Of a stretch of 64,000 nt of DNA, positions 8,660 to 17,141 are shown in pieces; the stretch's first letter is position 1, and each line of letters opens with the position of its first letter. A program made the position numbers and the translations under genes. Source of the DNA: Pseudomonas syringae KCTC 12500 (GTDB lineage: Bacteria > Pseudomonadota > Gammaproteobacteria > Pseudomonadales > Pseudomonadaceae); the NCBI RefSeq assembly GCF_000507185.2, contig NZ_AYTM02000002.1, positions 271,501-335,500 on the forward strand, read 5' to 3'. The notes below the pieces were generated by a model. It was not told the origin of the DNA, did not search any database, and saw only the letters and a program-made list of their open reading frames with translations.

Positions 8660-9892
8660 ATGCAGACCACATTGAGTGAACACGCCAGAACCCTGCCGCG
8701 CGCCGAAGAAGCCGAACGTATCCTGCGCAGTTGTGTGCATTGCGGTTTCTGTAACGCTACGTGTCCGACCTATCAATTGCTGGGTGATGAGCTGGACGGT
8801 CCACGCGGCAGGATCTACCTGATCAAACAAGTGCTCGAAGGTCAGCCGGTCACCGAGAAAACCCGTGTGCATCTGGACCGCTGCCTGAGCTGTCGCAATT
8901 GCGAGACCACCTGCCCGTCCGGGGTGGATTACCACAACCTGCTGGACATCGGCCGCGCGGCGGTTGAGGCCCTGGTGCCGCGGCCACTCGCAGAACGCGT
9001 GCTGCGTGAAGGCTTGCGTCGCGTCATCCCCCACCCCGGACTGTTCAAATCCCTGACCGGCATGGGCCTGAAGTTCAGGCCGTTGCTGCCACAAACCCTG
9101 GCCACCAAGCTGCCGGCGACGGTCCATCCTGGCGGACTTCGCCCGCACACCGGTCATGCGCGCCAGGTGTTGCTCCTGGAAGGTTGCGTTCAGCCGGGCC
9201 TGTCGCCAAACACCAATAGCGCTACGGCGCGGGTGCTGGATCGTCTGGGCATCGGCATTACGGCGGTCAGACAGGCGGGTTGCTGCGGCGCCGTGGATTA
9301 TCACCTCAATGCACAGGAGGCAGGGCTGGATCGGGCACGGCGCAACATCGACGCGTGGTGGCCCGCGTTGCAAGGCAGTGCTGAAAGCCTGATCCAGACG
9401 GCCAGCGGCTGCGGGGCCTTCGTCAAGGATTACGGCCACCTGCTGCGCCATGATCCAGCCTATGCCGACAAGGCCGGGCAGATCAGCGCGCGAACCAAGG
9501 ATCTGGTCGAACTGCTGCGCGACGAACCGCTGGAAACCCTCGGCATCAAGACCGATCAGCGCCTGGCGTTCCACTGCCCGTGTACGCTGCAACACGCGCA
9601 AAAACTCGGCGGCGAAGTCGAGCGTGTCCTGACTCGTCTAGGCTTCAATTTGACCACAGTGCCGGACGGTCATTTATGCTGCGGCTCTGCAGGCACCTAC
9701 TCCATCACCCAGCCTGCCATCGCCCGTCAACTGCGCGACAACCGCATGAACGCACTGGAGAGCGGCAAACCGCAGGTGATTGCCACCGCCAATATAGGCT
9801 GTCAGACCCATCTGGCCAGCGCCGGCCGAACGCCAGTGCGGCACTGGATCGAACTGATCGACGCGGCGCTTGGCACGCCTGAATCACACTGA
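8660..9892 (+). CDS. glcF: Glycolate oxidase iron-sulfur subunit GlcF
   Basis: 410 residues. Two 4Fe-4S ferredoxin motifs lie near the N terminus (CVHCGFCNATCP at about 26 and CLSCRNCETTCP at about 76). Two CCG cysteine-rich domains follow (AGCCGAVDYH and HLCCGSAGTYS), the arrangement seen in GlcF and other DUF224/CCG redox subunits. It carries electrons from the flavin subunits GlcD/GlcE to the respiratory chain. It overlaps nothing downstream; glcG begins 34 bases later with its own ribosome site. Confidence 0.96.
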   Translation: MQTTLSEHARTLPRAEEAERILRSCVHCGFCNATCPTYQLLGDELDGPRGRIYLIKQVLEGQPVTEKTRVHLDRCLSCRNCETTCPSGVDYHNLLDIGRAAVEALVPRPLAERVLREGLRRVIPHPGLFKSLTGMGLKFRPLLPQTLATKLPATVHPGGLRPHTGHARQVLLLEGCVQPGLSPNTNSATARVLDRLGIGITAVRQAGCCGAVDYHLNAQEAGLDRARRNIDAWWPALQGSAESLIQTASGCGAFVKDYGHLLRHDPAYADKAGQISARTKDLVELLRDEPLETLGIKTDQRLAFHCPCTLQHAQKLGGEVERVLTRLGFNLTTVPDGHLCCGSAGTYSITQPAIARQLRDNRMNALESGKPQVIATANIGCQTHLASAGRTPVRHWIELIDAALGTPESH

Positions 9893-9926
9893 ACGCCAAT
9901 CAATCATCACTACTCCGGAGAGCTCC

Positions 9927-10334
9927 ATGAAGATCAAAGCCGTACTGACCCAGACCGAAGTCAGCCTGATGCTCGGTGCCGCACGCGAAGAGGCGCAGGC
10001 CAATGGCTGGGCCGTTTCCATCGCCGTCGTTGATGACGGCGGCCATTTGCTGGCATTCGAGAGACTGGACGACGCCGCACCGATCAGCAGCTACATCGCG
10101 ATCGAAAAAGCCCGCACCTCGGCACTCGGCAAACGTGAGTCCAAGGGTTACGAAGAGATGGTCAATGGCGGGCGCACTGCATTCCTGAGTGCTCCGCTGC
10201 TGACTTCCCTGGAAGGCGGTGTGCCGGTCATCGTCGACGGCCAGGTGATCGGTGCGCTGGGGGTTTCAGGCGTGAAGGCCGAACAGGATGCTCAGGTCGC
10301 CAAGGCCGGCGTCGCAGCGCTTGACGCCGACTGA
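9927..10334 (+). CDS. glcG: GlcG/HbpS-family heme-binding-like protein
   Basis: 135 residues from ATG 9927 with CCGGAGAG upstream; an open extension back to 9870 overlaps glcF and is not used. The whole protein is one Haem_degrading (HbpS/GlcG) domain: VDDGGHLLAFERLDDA near the N terminus, a SALGKRES-type helix, and a C-terminal DGQVIGALGVSG strand. GlcG is regularly the last gene of glc operons; its function is not established and it is not a catalytic subunit. No terminator is evident in the 47 bases before the convergent beta-propeller pseudogene. Confidence 0.9.
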   Translation: MKIKAVLTQTEVSLMLGAAREEAQANGWAVSIAVVDDGGHLLAFERLDDAAPISSYIAIEKARTSALGKRESKGYEEMVNGGRTAFLSAPLLTSLEGGVPVIVDGQVIGALGVSGVKAEQDAQVAKAGVAALDAD

Positions 10335-10381
10335 CGGTCGACCCGGCTGGTAACACGCAAGCCAGGCCATTGCAGGAGTCT

Positions 10382-11352
10382 TCATAGCCGGTAGATCGAA
10401 ATCCAGCTCATGTCCGGATGACTGGAATAGATGTACGTGCCGGTCTTATTGAGTACCGCACCGCCTACCGACGGAAAGTAAGCGATGCAGGTGGCGATGC
10501 CCTTCACCGTGTCGATCCGGTAAACGTCGTAATTACAGGTATAGATCGCGTAGACATAGCGGTCATCCGAGGTCACTCCGATGACTTTCACCGGGTAGCC
10601 TTGCGTGCCGATCCTTTCCCGATAGAAGGTTTTGTTGGTCGCCGCATCGATGATGTAGACCTCGTCGATGCCACCGACATACAGCCAGGCGCCATCGGAA
10701 CTGAAGGCCATCGAACGCGGGTCGGAGAAGCCGGGAATGTCATGTTGCAGGTAATCGACCTTGCTGATCGCAAGAACATCGGTAGGCGCGGTCCGGTCAA
10801 CCAGCATGGTTGCGTAAAACCTGTCGTTCAACGGGCTGATCCCGAGAGCCAGTGATGCGTTGGTCAGGGCACCCAGATCGAACTCGTTTTCGACCGTGTA
10901 ATTCTCGGTCTCGATGAGGCGAATCAACCCGCCGAGCGCGTTCTGAAAGGACAGGCAGATAAAACGGCCATCGGCACTGCACAGGATCCTGTTGACGTTG
11001 GCTGCCGGCAGTATCCTGATCACTTCGCGCATGCGCGTATCGACCACGTAGCACCTTTTCTGGCCGATGGTGTAAAGCCTTTGCCATCGGGGCTCAGGGT
11101 AATCGCGCCTGCCCCTGCCCGCTTGATGGCACCCGTTACGCTGGCACTGGCGATGTCGACCACACTGACTTCGCGACCACTTTCATGAGCGACATACAGC
11201 GTGGTTTCATCAGGGCTGATAGCGATCTCTGCGGGTACGAAGCCCAGCGGGATAATGCCGGTCAGCCAGGCGATGTCCAGAGGGACACCTGAACCGACGG
11301 GGTCGACGATATGCGTCAGGGCTCTAACGTTCTGAGATGCTTTTTTTTGCAT
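10382..11352 (-). pseudogene. YVTN/YncE-type beta-propeller protein, split by a frameshift
   Basis: Two adjoining minus-strand frames together make one beta-propeller protein. The start is ATG 11352 (MQKKASQNVRAL) with AAGGTGAGAG upstream. The first frame gives blade repeats such as PAEIAISPDETTLYVAHES and runs into nonsense after TLSPDGKG near 11077; the second frame resumes with TIGQKRCYVVDTRM and runs to 10382. Restoring one missing base in GGC-TTTACACC (to GGCCTTTACACC) rejoins them as DGKGLYTIGQKR. The protein has no signal peptide. Function is unknown; such propellers bind ligands or partners. Either a real inactivation or a single-base sequencing error. Confidence 0.75.
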
Positions 11353-11680
11353 TTCTCTCACCTTCAATAGGTCTTGTAAGACCGCCAGAACGGGGAATAG
11401 ATAAGAAGATATATCCCCGTCATCCAACGATGCGGCCAAGACACTTATGCCGCTCCGAGCCAAAAACGTAGGGTCATTGAATACTCAACACGGGGGGATG
11501 GGTACTGTCAGAAATAACAGTCGAAATGTGTCGAAACCGTTCGAATGAGGGTATCGACAACAGTGCAGGACAGCACGGTCGGGCACTCCAGCCCGGAGGC
11601 ATCGAGCCCGCAGAGCGCCCCTACCATTGGTCAGTGCAATGACCCGGGGAAGGATCGCCAGGGCTGGTCGGGGAAAAGAC
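11353..11680. other. 328-bp intergenic region with no supported gene
   Basis: It lies between the start of the beta-propeller pseudogene and the 3' end of gntR. Open frames here have no ribosome site or family resemblance. A CGGGC-ACTCCA-GCCCG hairpin near 11583-11598 could end gntR transcription on the minus strand but lacks a T tract. Confidence 0.5.
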
Positions 11681-12697
11681 TCAAGAGCTTTCCCGTACCA
11701 CCAGTTCAAACCCTAGATCGACCTGCGGGTGCTGGGTGACCCCGTCCAGCAGGCCCAGCAAGACCTGAGCAGCACGCTGTCCGACTTCTTCCCTGGGTGT
11801 GCGAATCGAGGTCAGGCGCGGCACCATGTGCGCGGACCCAGGCAGGTCGTTGAAGCCCACCAGAGAGACCCGTTCGGGAATCGCGACCCCCAGGCGCAAG
11901 GCCTCCAGCGCAGCGCCCTGCGCCAGGTCGTCATTACAGAAGAACACTCCGTCGACATCCGGATGCTGGTCAAGCAGGCGCGCGAACAACTCCCCGCCCA
12001 GACCGATCGAGGAGGCCTGGCGTGTCGAGACCTGCAGTGCGGGGTCGAACAGCCCGGCGTCTTCCAGCACCCGACGGAACCCGGTGCCACGTTGCAGCAC
12101 ACGAGGGTCGAGCTGGGCGGCCATGTATGCCAGCCGATGGCGGCCACGCCCGAGCAGGTGCCGCGCAGCTTCGGCACCGGCCTGTTGCTGCGAGAACCCG
12201 ACGCAATAGGCGCCCAGGCGAGTGTCGAGTTCCATCATGTGCACGCAGGGTATGCCGCTGGTTTCAAGCATCTGGCGGGACGCTGCCGTGTGGTCGAAAC
12301 CGGTCAGCAGAATACCGCGCGGGCGATTGACCAGATGGTTGCGCAGCAGCTTCTCTTCCTCTTCGGGTGAGTAATGGTAGTTGCCGATGAGCACGTCCAG
12401 GCCGCGCACGCGCAACACGTCCTGAATGGCTTCCAGCGTCTCGATGAACAACTGGTTGGAAAGCGACGGCACCAGCACCACGACGGTCTGGCTGCAGGAA
12501 GAGGCCAGCGCCCTGGCGGCCGGGTTGGCCACATAACCCAGGCTCTGCGCCGCAGCACGGACCTTTTCGACCAACTCAGGCGCCACGGTGCTGATACCGC
12601 GCAAGGCTCGCGAGGCGGTGATCGGAGAGACGCCAGCCAGCTTCGCCACTTCATTGAGCGTGGGGCGACCAGTCGAGCGGGAACCAATGCGTATCAT
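11681..12697 (-). CDS. gntR: LacI-family gluconate repressor GntR
   Basis: 338 residues. An N-terminal LacI helix-turn-helix (RPTLNEVAKLAGVSPITASR, then ALRG and a GYVANPAARALAS hinge) precedes a periplasmic-binding-protein-like effector domain (about 70-335) with the FFCNDDLAQGAA and VGFNDLPGSA blocks. The placement directly beside, and divergent from, gluconokinase and gluconate permease identifies it as the GntR that represses gluconate uptake and is released by gluconate or 6-phosphogluconate. Three copies of an AGCGCTGTCT palindrome occur in the gntR-gntK and gntK-gntP gaps and are its likely operators. Confidence 0.9.
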   Translation of the reverse strand: MIRIGSRSTGRPTLNEVAKLAGVSPITASRALRGISTVAPELVEKVRAAAQSLGYVANPAARALASSCSQTVVVLVPSLSNQLFIETLEAIQDVLRVRGLDVLIGNYHYSPEEEEKLLRNHLVNRPRGILLTGFDHTAASRQMLETSGIPCVHMMELDTRLGAYCVGFSQQQAGAEAARHLLGRGRHRLAYMAAQLDPRVLQRGTGFRRVLEDAGLFDPALQVSTRQASSIGLGGELFARLLDQHPDVDGVFFCNDDLAQGAALEALRLGVAIPERVSLVGFNDLPGSAHMVPRLTSIRTPREEVGQRAAQVLLGLLDGVTQHPQVDLGFELVVRESS

Positions 12698-12744
12698 GCG
12701 TTGCCAACTAACATAGGGGTTGCCAAATGTGTCGAATGCCCCAT

Positions 12745-12760
12745 AAGGTAGCGCTGTCTC
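12745..12760. promoter_or_regulatory. Putative GntR operator 1 (gntR side)
   Basis: AAGGTAGCGCTGTCTC. The right half equals that of two perfect palindromes downstream; the left half is degenerate (GGTAGC for GACAGC). It resembles the Pseudomonas GntR site containing TAGCGCT, recalled from literature. It lies 48 bases before the gntR start and would serve autoregulation. Confidence 0.65.
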
Positions 12761-12908
12761 ATGGAACGTGACAATGCTTTATCGCTGGTTTCACAGGGGT
12801 TACCCGATTCGGGTCCCGCGGAGAACAGCCTCCCATGCTTATTGATGAGCCCAAAACAACGACAAATAACTGGAACAGTCCGGGATGAGACTTATGTCCC
12901 CCCGAAAG

Positions 12909-12924
12909 AAGACAGCGCTGTCTC
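12909..12924. promoter_or_regulatory. Putative GntR operator 2 (gntK promoter)
   Basis: AAGACAGCGCTGTCTC, a near-perfect palindrome centred on AGCGCT. It lies 18 bases upstream of the GTG taken as the gntK start. An upstream ATG at 12885 would place it inside the coding region, which argues for the downstream start. Confidence 0.75.
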
Positions 12925-12941
12925 CAGATGAGGTGCCTACT

Positions 12942-13469
12942 GTGACAACTGCGAATACTGCTATTTCCGCCCTTGTGGTGATGGGTGTATCTGGCTGCGG
13001 CAAAAGCGCCGTCGGTGCCGAGATTGCCCTGAACAGCGGCGGCCGCCTGATCGAAGGCGACGCGTTCCATCCTCCAGCCAACATCGAAAAGATGAGCGCC
13101 GGAACCCCCCTCAACGACGAAGACCGTGCCGGCTGGCTGACCCGCCTGGGCGAAGAGATGGCTGCCGCCCTCGCCAACGGTGAACACCCGGTTCTGACCT
13201 GCTCTTCGCTCAAGCTCATCTATCGCCAGCGCCTGCGTGATGCGGTGCCAGGCCTGGGTTTCGTTTTTCTGGAACTCAGCAAGGAACTCGCCAGCGAACG
13301 CTGCTCGCACCGGCCTGGGCACTTCATGCCCGCCAGTCTTGTAGACAGCCAGTTCGCGACCCTCGAACCGCCCTATGGCGAACCGCTTACATTGATCGTG
13401 GACGCGTCCCAGCCTATCGATGTCATCGGCAAACAAGCCGCAGCATGGTGGAAAGGCTCTCACGCCTGA
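12942..13469 (+). CDS. gntK: Gluconokinase GntK
   Basis: A 175-residue kinase from GTG 12942 (TGAGG eight bases upstream), the usual GntK length. The frame is open back to an ATG at 12885, but that would put a GntR operator inside the gene. A P-loop GVSGCGKS lies near residue 14; EGDAFHPPANIEKMSAGTPL with its DEDRAGWL continuation and the RPGHFMP block are GntK signatures. It phosphorylates gluconate to 6-phosphogluconate, feeding the Entner-Doudoroff pathway. It is followed after 98 bases by the permease gene, which has its own operator. Confidence 0.95.
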   Translation: MTTANTAISALVVMGVSGCGKSAVGAEIALNSGGRLIEGDAFHPPANIEKMSAGTPLNDEDRAGWLTRLGEEMAAALANGEHPVLTCSSLKLIYRQRLRDAVPGLGFVFLELSKELASERCSHRPGHFMPASLVDSQFATLEPPYGEPLTLIVDASQPIDVIGKQAAAWWKGSHA

Positions 13470-13486
13470 TAAAGGCGTGAGTGCAA

Positions 13487-13502
13487 AAGACAGCGCTGTC
13501 TT
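13487..13502. promoter_or_regulatory. Putative GntR operator 3 (gntP promoter)
   Basis: AAGACAGCGCTGTCTT is a perfect 16-bp palindrome, 65 bases before the gntP start. It shows that gntP has a separately controlled promoter besides any readthrough from gntK. Confidence 0.78.
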
Positions 13503-13567
13503 GCGCACACACGATTGAAGTCGGCGCTGTTAACAGTTCCTTAAAACAATAAACCGGAGAGACATCC

Positions 13568-14920
13568 ATGTTCGGTATGACCCATGAGACGTTCCTGCTC
13601 GTCGATGCGTTGGTGACCATCGTCGGCCTGGTGCTGCTGATCACCACCTTCAAGGTGCACCCTTTCGTCGCGTTGACCCTGGCGGCAGGCTTTCTTGGCC
13701 TGACCTCGGGAATGCCGGTCGAAAAAGTCATGAAATCCTTCCAGGACGGCTTCGGCGGGGTGCTGGGCTTCGTCGGCATCATCCTCGGCCTGGGCACAAT
13801 GCTCGGCAAGCTGATGGCTGACTCGGGCGGCGCGGACCAGATTGCGCAAACGCTGATACGCACGTTCGGCAAACAGAAAGTGCACTGGGCAATGATGTTC
13901 TCTGCCTTCCTGGTGGGCATCCCGTTGTTCTTCGAGATCGGTTTTGTCCTGCTGATCCCGTTGGTGTTCATTGTTGCGCGGCGCACCGGCGTGCCCATCG
14001 TCAAGATCGGCATCCCGCTGCTGGCAGGCCTGTCAGCCGTACACGGTCTGGTTCCGCCTCATCCGGGTCCGTTGCTGGCCATCGGCATCTTCGGCGCCGA
14101 TATCGGCAAAACCATTTTCTACGGACTGATCGTTGCACTGCCGACGGCCATCATCGCCGGCCCGATCTTCGGTAACTGGATTTCCAAAAGCATCCCCGGT
14201 ACGCCGTCCAAGGAACTGATGGATCAGATCGCCAAGGAATCGAGCACTGAAAACCTGCCAGGCTTCGGCATCACACTGGTGACCATCCTGCTGCCGGTCT
14301 TCCTGATGCTGCTCAAGACCTTTGCCGATGTGGTGTTGCCGGAAAACAACATGTTCCGCATCTGGATGGACCTGATCGGTCACCCGATCACCGCCCTGCT
14401 TGCCGCGCTGTTGCTGGCGTTCTACACCTTCGGCGCCGCACGTGGTTTTGATCGCAGCAAAATCATGAAGCTGCTGGACCAGAGCCTGGCTCCAGTGGCG
14501 GCAATTGTCCTGATTGTGGGCGCAGGCGGTGGCTTCAAGCAGATGCTGGTTGCCAGTGGCGTGGGTGACGTGATCGGACACATGGCTGTGCAGGCGCAGA
14601 TCAACCCGATCATGCTGGCCTGGCTGGTAGCGGCGGTCATCCGTATCGCAACCGGTTCGGCGACGGTGGCAACCATTACCGGTGCTGGCATCGTAGCGCC
14701 GGTGGTCGGCCTGATCCCAGGCGTCAATCGCGAGCTGCTGGTGCTGGCAACCGGTGCGGGCTCGTTGATCCTGTCGCACGTCAATGACGCCGGGTTCTGG
14801 CTGGTGAAGCAGTACTTCAACATGACCGTTGCCGAGACCTTCAAGACCTGGACGGTGATGGAAACCATCCTCTCGGTCGTCGGCCTGATTTTCATCATGC
14901 TGTTGTCAATGGCGGTGTAA
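13568..14920 (+). CDS. gntP: GntP-family gluconate:H+ symporter
   Basis: 450 residues, start ATG 13568 with CCGGAGAG upstream. A polytopic inner-membrane protein of about 12-14 segments throughout; the HGLVPPHPGPLLAIGIFGAD block near residue 160 and the ATGSATVATITGAGIVAP block near 360 are hallmarks of the GntP/GntT permease family. It imports gluconate for phosphorylation by the upstream kinase. Control is through the palindromic operator at 13487. A GC-rich hairpin follows the stop. Confidence 0.95.
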   Translation: MFGMTHETFLLVDALVTIVGLVLLITTFKVHPFVALTLAAGFLGLTSGMPVEKVMKSFQDGFGGVLGFVGIILGLGTMLGKLMADSGGADQIAQTLIRTFGKQKVHWAMMFSAFLVGIPLFFEIGFVLLIPLVFIVARRTGVPIVKIGIPLLAGLSAVHGLVPPHPGPLLAIGIFGADIGKTIFYGLIVALPTAIIAGPIFGNWISKSIPGTPSKELMDQIAKESSTENLPGFGITLVTILLPVFLMLLKTFADVVLPENNMFRIWMDLIGHPITALLAALLLAFYTFGAARGFDRSKIMKLLDQSLAPVAAIVLIVGAGGGFKQMLVASGVGDVIGHMAVQAQINPIMLAWLVAAVIRIATGSATVATITGAGIVAPVVGLIPGVNRELLVLATGAGSLILSHVNDAGFWLVKQYFNMTVAETFKTWTVMETILSVVGLIFIMLLSMAV

Positions 14921-14931
14921 ACCCCGAACGA

Positions 14932-14961
14932 GCCTTCGCGGGCGCTGAAACCCGCGAAGGC
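14932..14961 (+). terminator. Hairpin terminator after gntP
   Basis: An 11-bp perfect stem (GCCTTCGCGGG/CCCGCGAAGGC) with an 8-base loop starts 12 bases after the gntP stop. The T tract is missing, so termination may be partial or Rho-aided. Confidence 0.55.
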
Positions 14962-15396
14962 CTGGCCCTGCCTCACACCTGTGCATCCCTTCCCAGCCCC
15001 CCCGTGGTACCCAGCATCAGCGTGAACACCAAGGTGATCCGCAGACCCTTCCTACACACTCGCTCAGCACTTTCATTTGAATTTTCAGAAAGCCCGGGCA
15101 ATCTGGTGCAGTCGTGCCTACGCTTGTACTCATATCGAAATGGCTCAGGCAGCACCGTCGGCTAAGATGATGATGACCCGGAACGGTGCAGCGGTTGACG
15201 TTACTTTTTATATGACGCCAGTAAATACGGGCATTTTCACGTCGAAACGGGCAGAATTGGCGCACTCGTCGTATCCGGGATGCAAATCTCGATGACAAGA
15301 AAATGAACCGAGGGAATTTAATTCACCTGTGCGACGTCATAAGACGGATGCATTTGGATGCACTCGGCAACAATCACCACGCAAAGGCAAACGCCA
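14962..15396. other. Non-coding stretch before csrA
   Basis: About 430 bases without a supported gene. Short open frames on both strands lack ribosome sites. The 3' part must hold the csrA promoter; GAATTTAATTCACC near 15315 is the most AT-rich part but no confident -35/-10 pair can be named. Confidence 0.45.
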
Positions 15397-15434
15397 GCCT
15401 CTTGAGAGAGGCGTTTTCAAGAGGCCATCAAGGA
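15397..15434 (+). promoter_or_regulatory. csrA leader: hairpin plus CAAGGA motif over the ribosome site
   Basis: A hairpin GCCTCT-TGAG-AGAGGC (15397-15412) followed by GTTTTC looks like a short terminator or attenuator 30 bases before csrA. The ribosome site itself lies in CAAGGA (15429-15434), matching the CARGGA core bound by CsrA/RsmA proteins. This suggests translational autoregulation, inferred from motif only. Confidence 0.45.
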
Positions 15435-15441
15435 AAAGATT

Positions 15442-15630
15442 ATGTTGATACTCACTCGCAAAGTAGGCGAAAGCATAAATATCGGTGACGAGATCACCGT
15501 CACGATTCTTGGCGTTCAAGGGCTTCAAGTCCGCCTGGGCATCAATGCACCCAAAAATGTTTCAGTGCATCGTGAAGAAATCTACAAACGTATCCAGGCA
15601 GAACTGGCTCCCAACCAGGACCCACAATAA
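15442..15630 (+). CDS. csrA: CsrA/RsmE-type RNA-binding post-transcriptional regulator
   Basis: 62 residues, ATG 15442 preceded by AAGGA. The sequence [20 protein letters not shown] and the [11 protein letters not shown] helix make it a full CsrA protein; Leu4 and Arg44, which contact the GGA motif in target RNAs, are both present. It resembles the RsmE/CsrA3 branch ([20 protein letters not shown]) rather than RsmA. It binds GGA-containing leaders to block or stabilise mRNAs governing secondary metabolism, motility and virulence in pseudomonads, and is titrated by RsmX/Y/Z RNAs. A strong terminator follows, so it is monocistronic. Confidence 0.95.
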   Translation: MLILTRKVGESINIGDEITVTILGVQGLQVRLGINAPKNVSVHREEIYKRIQAELAPNQDPQ

Positions 15631-15687
15631 TTCCCGCACTACCCCCTTATTCAATGCTGACCTGCCGTTTATTGGCAGACCGGCCGT

Positions 15688-15713
15688 ACGGCGTCCCTGG
15701 GACGCCGTTTTTT
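15688..15713 (+). terminator. Rho-independent terminator after csrA
   Basis: Stem ACGGCGTCC/GGACGCCGT (9 bp, perfect) with a 3-base loop, ending in six T residues. It lies 57 bases after the csrA stop and before the convergent FAD-protein gene. Confidence 0.9.
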
Positions 15714-15740
15714 ATGACCACCGACCTGCGCTGCACCAGC

Positions 15741-17141
15741 CTAACCGGCCTGAAGGCCTAAAGCCGCTTGCATGAATCCTTCCGAAATGAACGTCTCGGC
15801 AGCTACAGGCTGATGAGCGAGTCTGCGCGTGACCGCCTCCAGTACCACTCGGCTGGCATCATGGTGAAACTGCCAGACGCCATATATCCGGCCGTCGAAA
15901 GCGGGTTCGCTGCCCAATTGCGGGTCGACGCCCAATCCGGCGCCCAGACCGAAAAGATGCATGCCCTTGATTCGACGACCGTGCTGGTCGAACGGGCAGC
16001 CGCCAGCGTCCGAGTCTAGTCCCCCCTTGGCCTCGCGCAGGCTGACAAGGTTGCCATCGGCATCCTTCAGTCTGGGCAACACGGGCTGATAACCAGAGCA
16101 CTGCACGATCACAGCCGAATCGGCCAGAACGAGTCGGGCCTGCTCGTGTTCATCGGGGCGTCCGCCCAGTGTCTGCAGCATCTGCACGCGCACGCCGGTT
16201 TTGCCCACGCGACCGCTTTGCAACGCTTGGCGCCCGATCTCCAGCGCACGGTAACGCAAACCTCCGGAACGGTTGACCCGACCTGAAACCGGACAGACAT
16301 CAAGCTGCGCGTCAAATACGTAACCGGCCGCGTGCGCCAGTTCAACACTTTCGTAAAACAGCCTGATGCTGCTGCGATGAACGAGTGACAGTTCCTGCAA
16401 GCCGGCAAACTCCAGTGCATCCGCCAGATTCTCCAGCGTCGAAAAAGCGCTGTGAGATCCCCCGACGATGGTGATGCGCCCGTTATCGACCAGCGCCGGG
16501 GCAAAGACTTCGCGCAACTGCACCGCGTTCATGCGCAGCAAGCGGTCAGCGCTCTGGACAGTGCAGTGGTCCGGCAGCGTCAGGCCTTGTCGAGCAAGAT
16601 CATCGATCAAGTGTTGTGGATCCTGGCGCCCGCCCAGGTTGAGTACCAGCGCCTGACAGCGCACGCGTCTTTTGCCGTACACGCTGTCAACGTGCAGACA
16701 AAACTCGTCACCCTCGCATATCACCTCATCCAGGCGCGTGCCGGACCAGACTTCTACACCATAACGTTGCACGATGTGGTCCAGCACCAGCCTGGATGCC
16801 TCGGCCATGAGCAGGCCCACATCCGACAGTTGCGGCGCGCTCTGTGCCTGAGCCTTGATGCGCCAGTAAGCTGCGGAGTTTTCCAGGGGTTCGAATACCT
16901 CGCGCAATGCCGGATCGCGAAGACAATCAATGAACACATCGCCAACCGAGTTGGCAGTGATCCGGTAATCTCCCAGCGCACCCGCACCGGGCCGGTCACT
17001 TGCATCAATGACAATCAGTCCTTTGGCTGCGAGCCCGGGCATCGCGCCGCTTTTCAGGGCGTTGAACAAAAAGCCCATGCCCGCGAGCCCTGCGCCACCC
17101 ACCACGCAACCGCAGGCTGTTTCCATACAGGTATCAAACAT
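15741..17141 (-). CDS. FAD/NAD(P)-binding oxidoreductase of unknown substrate
   Basis: 466 residues from ATG 17141 with ATGGAGC upstream. The N terminus carries a dinucleotide-binding fold, CGCVVGGAGLAGMGFLF, preceded by a short cysteine-rich stretch (MFDTCMETACGC). A second Rossmann-like block, GRITIVGGSHSAFSTLENL, lies near residue 230, the two-dinucleotide layout of flavoprotein monooxygenases and L-lysine/ornithine hydroxylases. No classical FxGxxxH motif of FMOs was seen. It stands alone: convergent with csrA, with a long non-coding region upstream. Specific function not recognised. Confidence 0.7.
   Translation of the reverse strand: MFDTCMETACGCVVGGAGLAGMGFLFNALKSGAMPGLAAKGLIVIDASDRPGAGALGDYRITANSVGDVFIDCLRDPALREVFEPLENSAAYWRIKAQAQSAPQLSDVGLLMAEASRLVLDHIVQRYGVEVWSGTRLDEVICEGDEFCLHVDSVYGKRRVRCQALVLNLGGRQDPQHLIDDLARQGLTLPDHCTVQSADRLLRMNAVQLREVFAPALVDNGRITIVGGSHSAFSTLENLADALEFAGLQELSLVHRSSIRLFYESVELAHAAGYVFDAQLDVCPVSGRVNRSGGLRYRALEIGRQALQSGRVGKTGVRVQMLQTLGGRPDEHEQARLVLADSAVIVQCSGYQPVLPRLKDADGNLVSLREAKGGLDSDAGGCPFDQHGRRIKGMHLFGLGAGLGVDPQLGSEPAFDGRIYGVWQFHHDASRVVLEAVTRRLAHQPVAAETFISEGFMQAALGLQAG

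Noticed and set aside
8264..9601. 445-codon open frame on the minus strand across glcE-glcF
   Set aside because: It is antisense to two well-recognised genes, lacks a ribosome site and has no domain; high-GC third positions make such shadow frames common.
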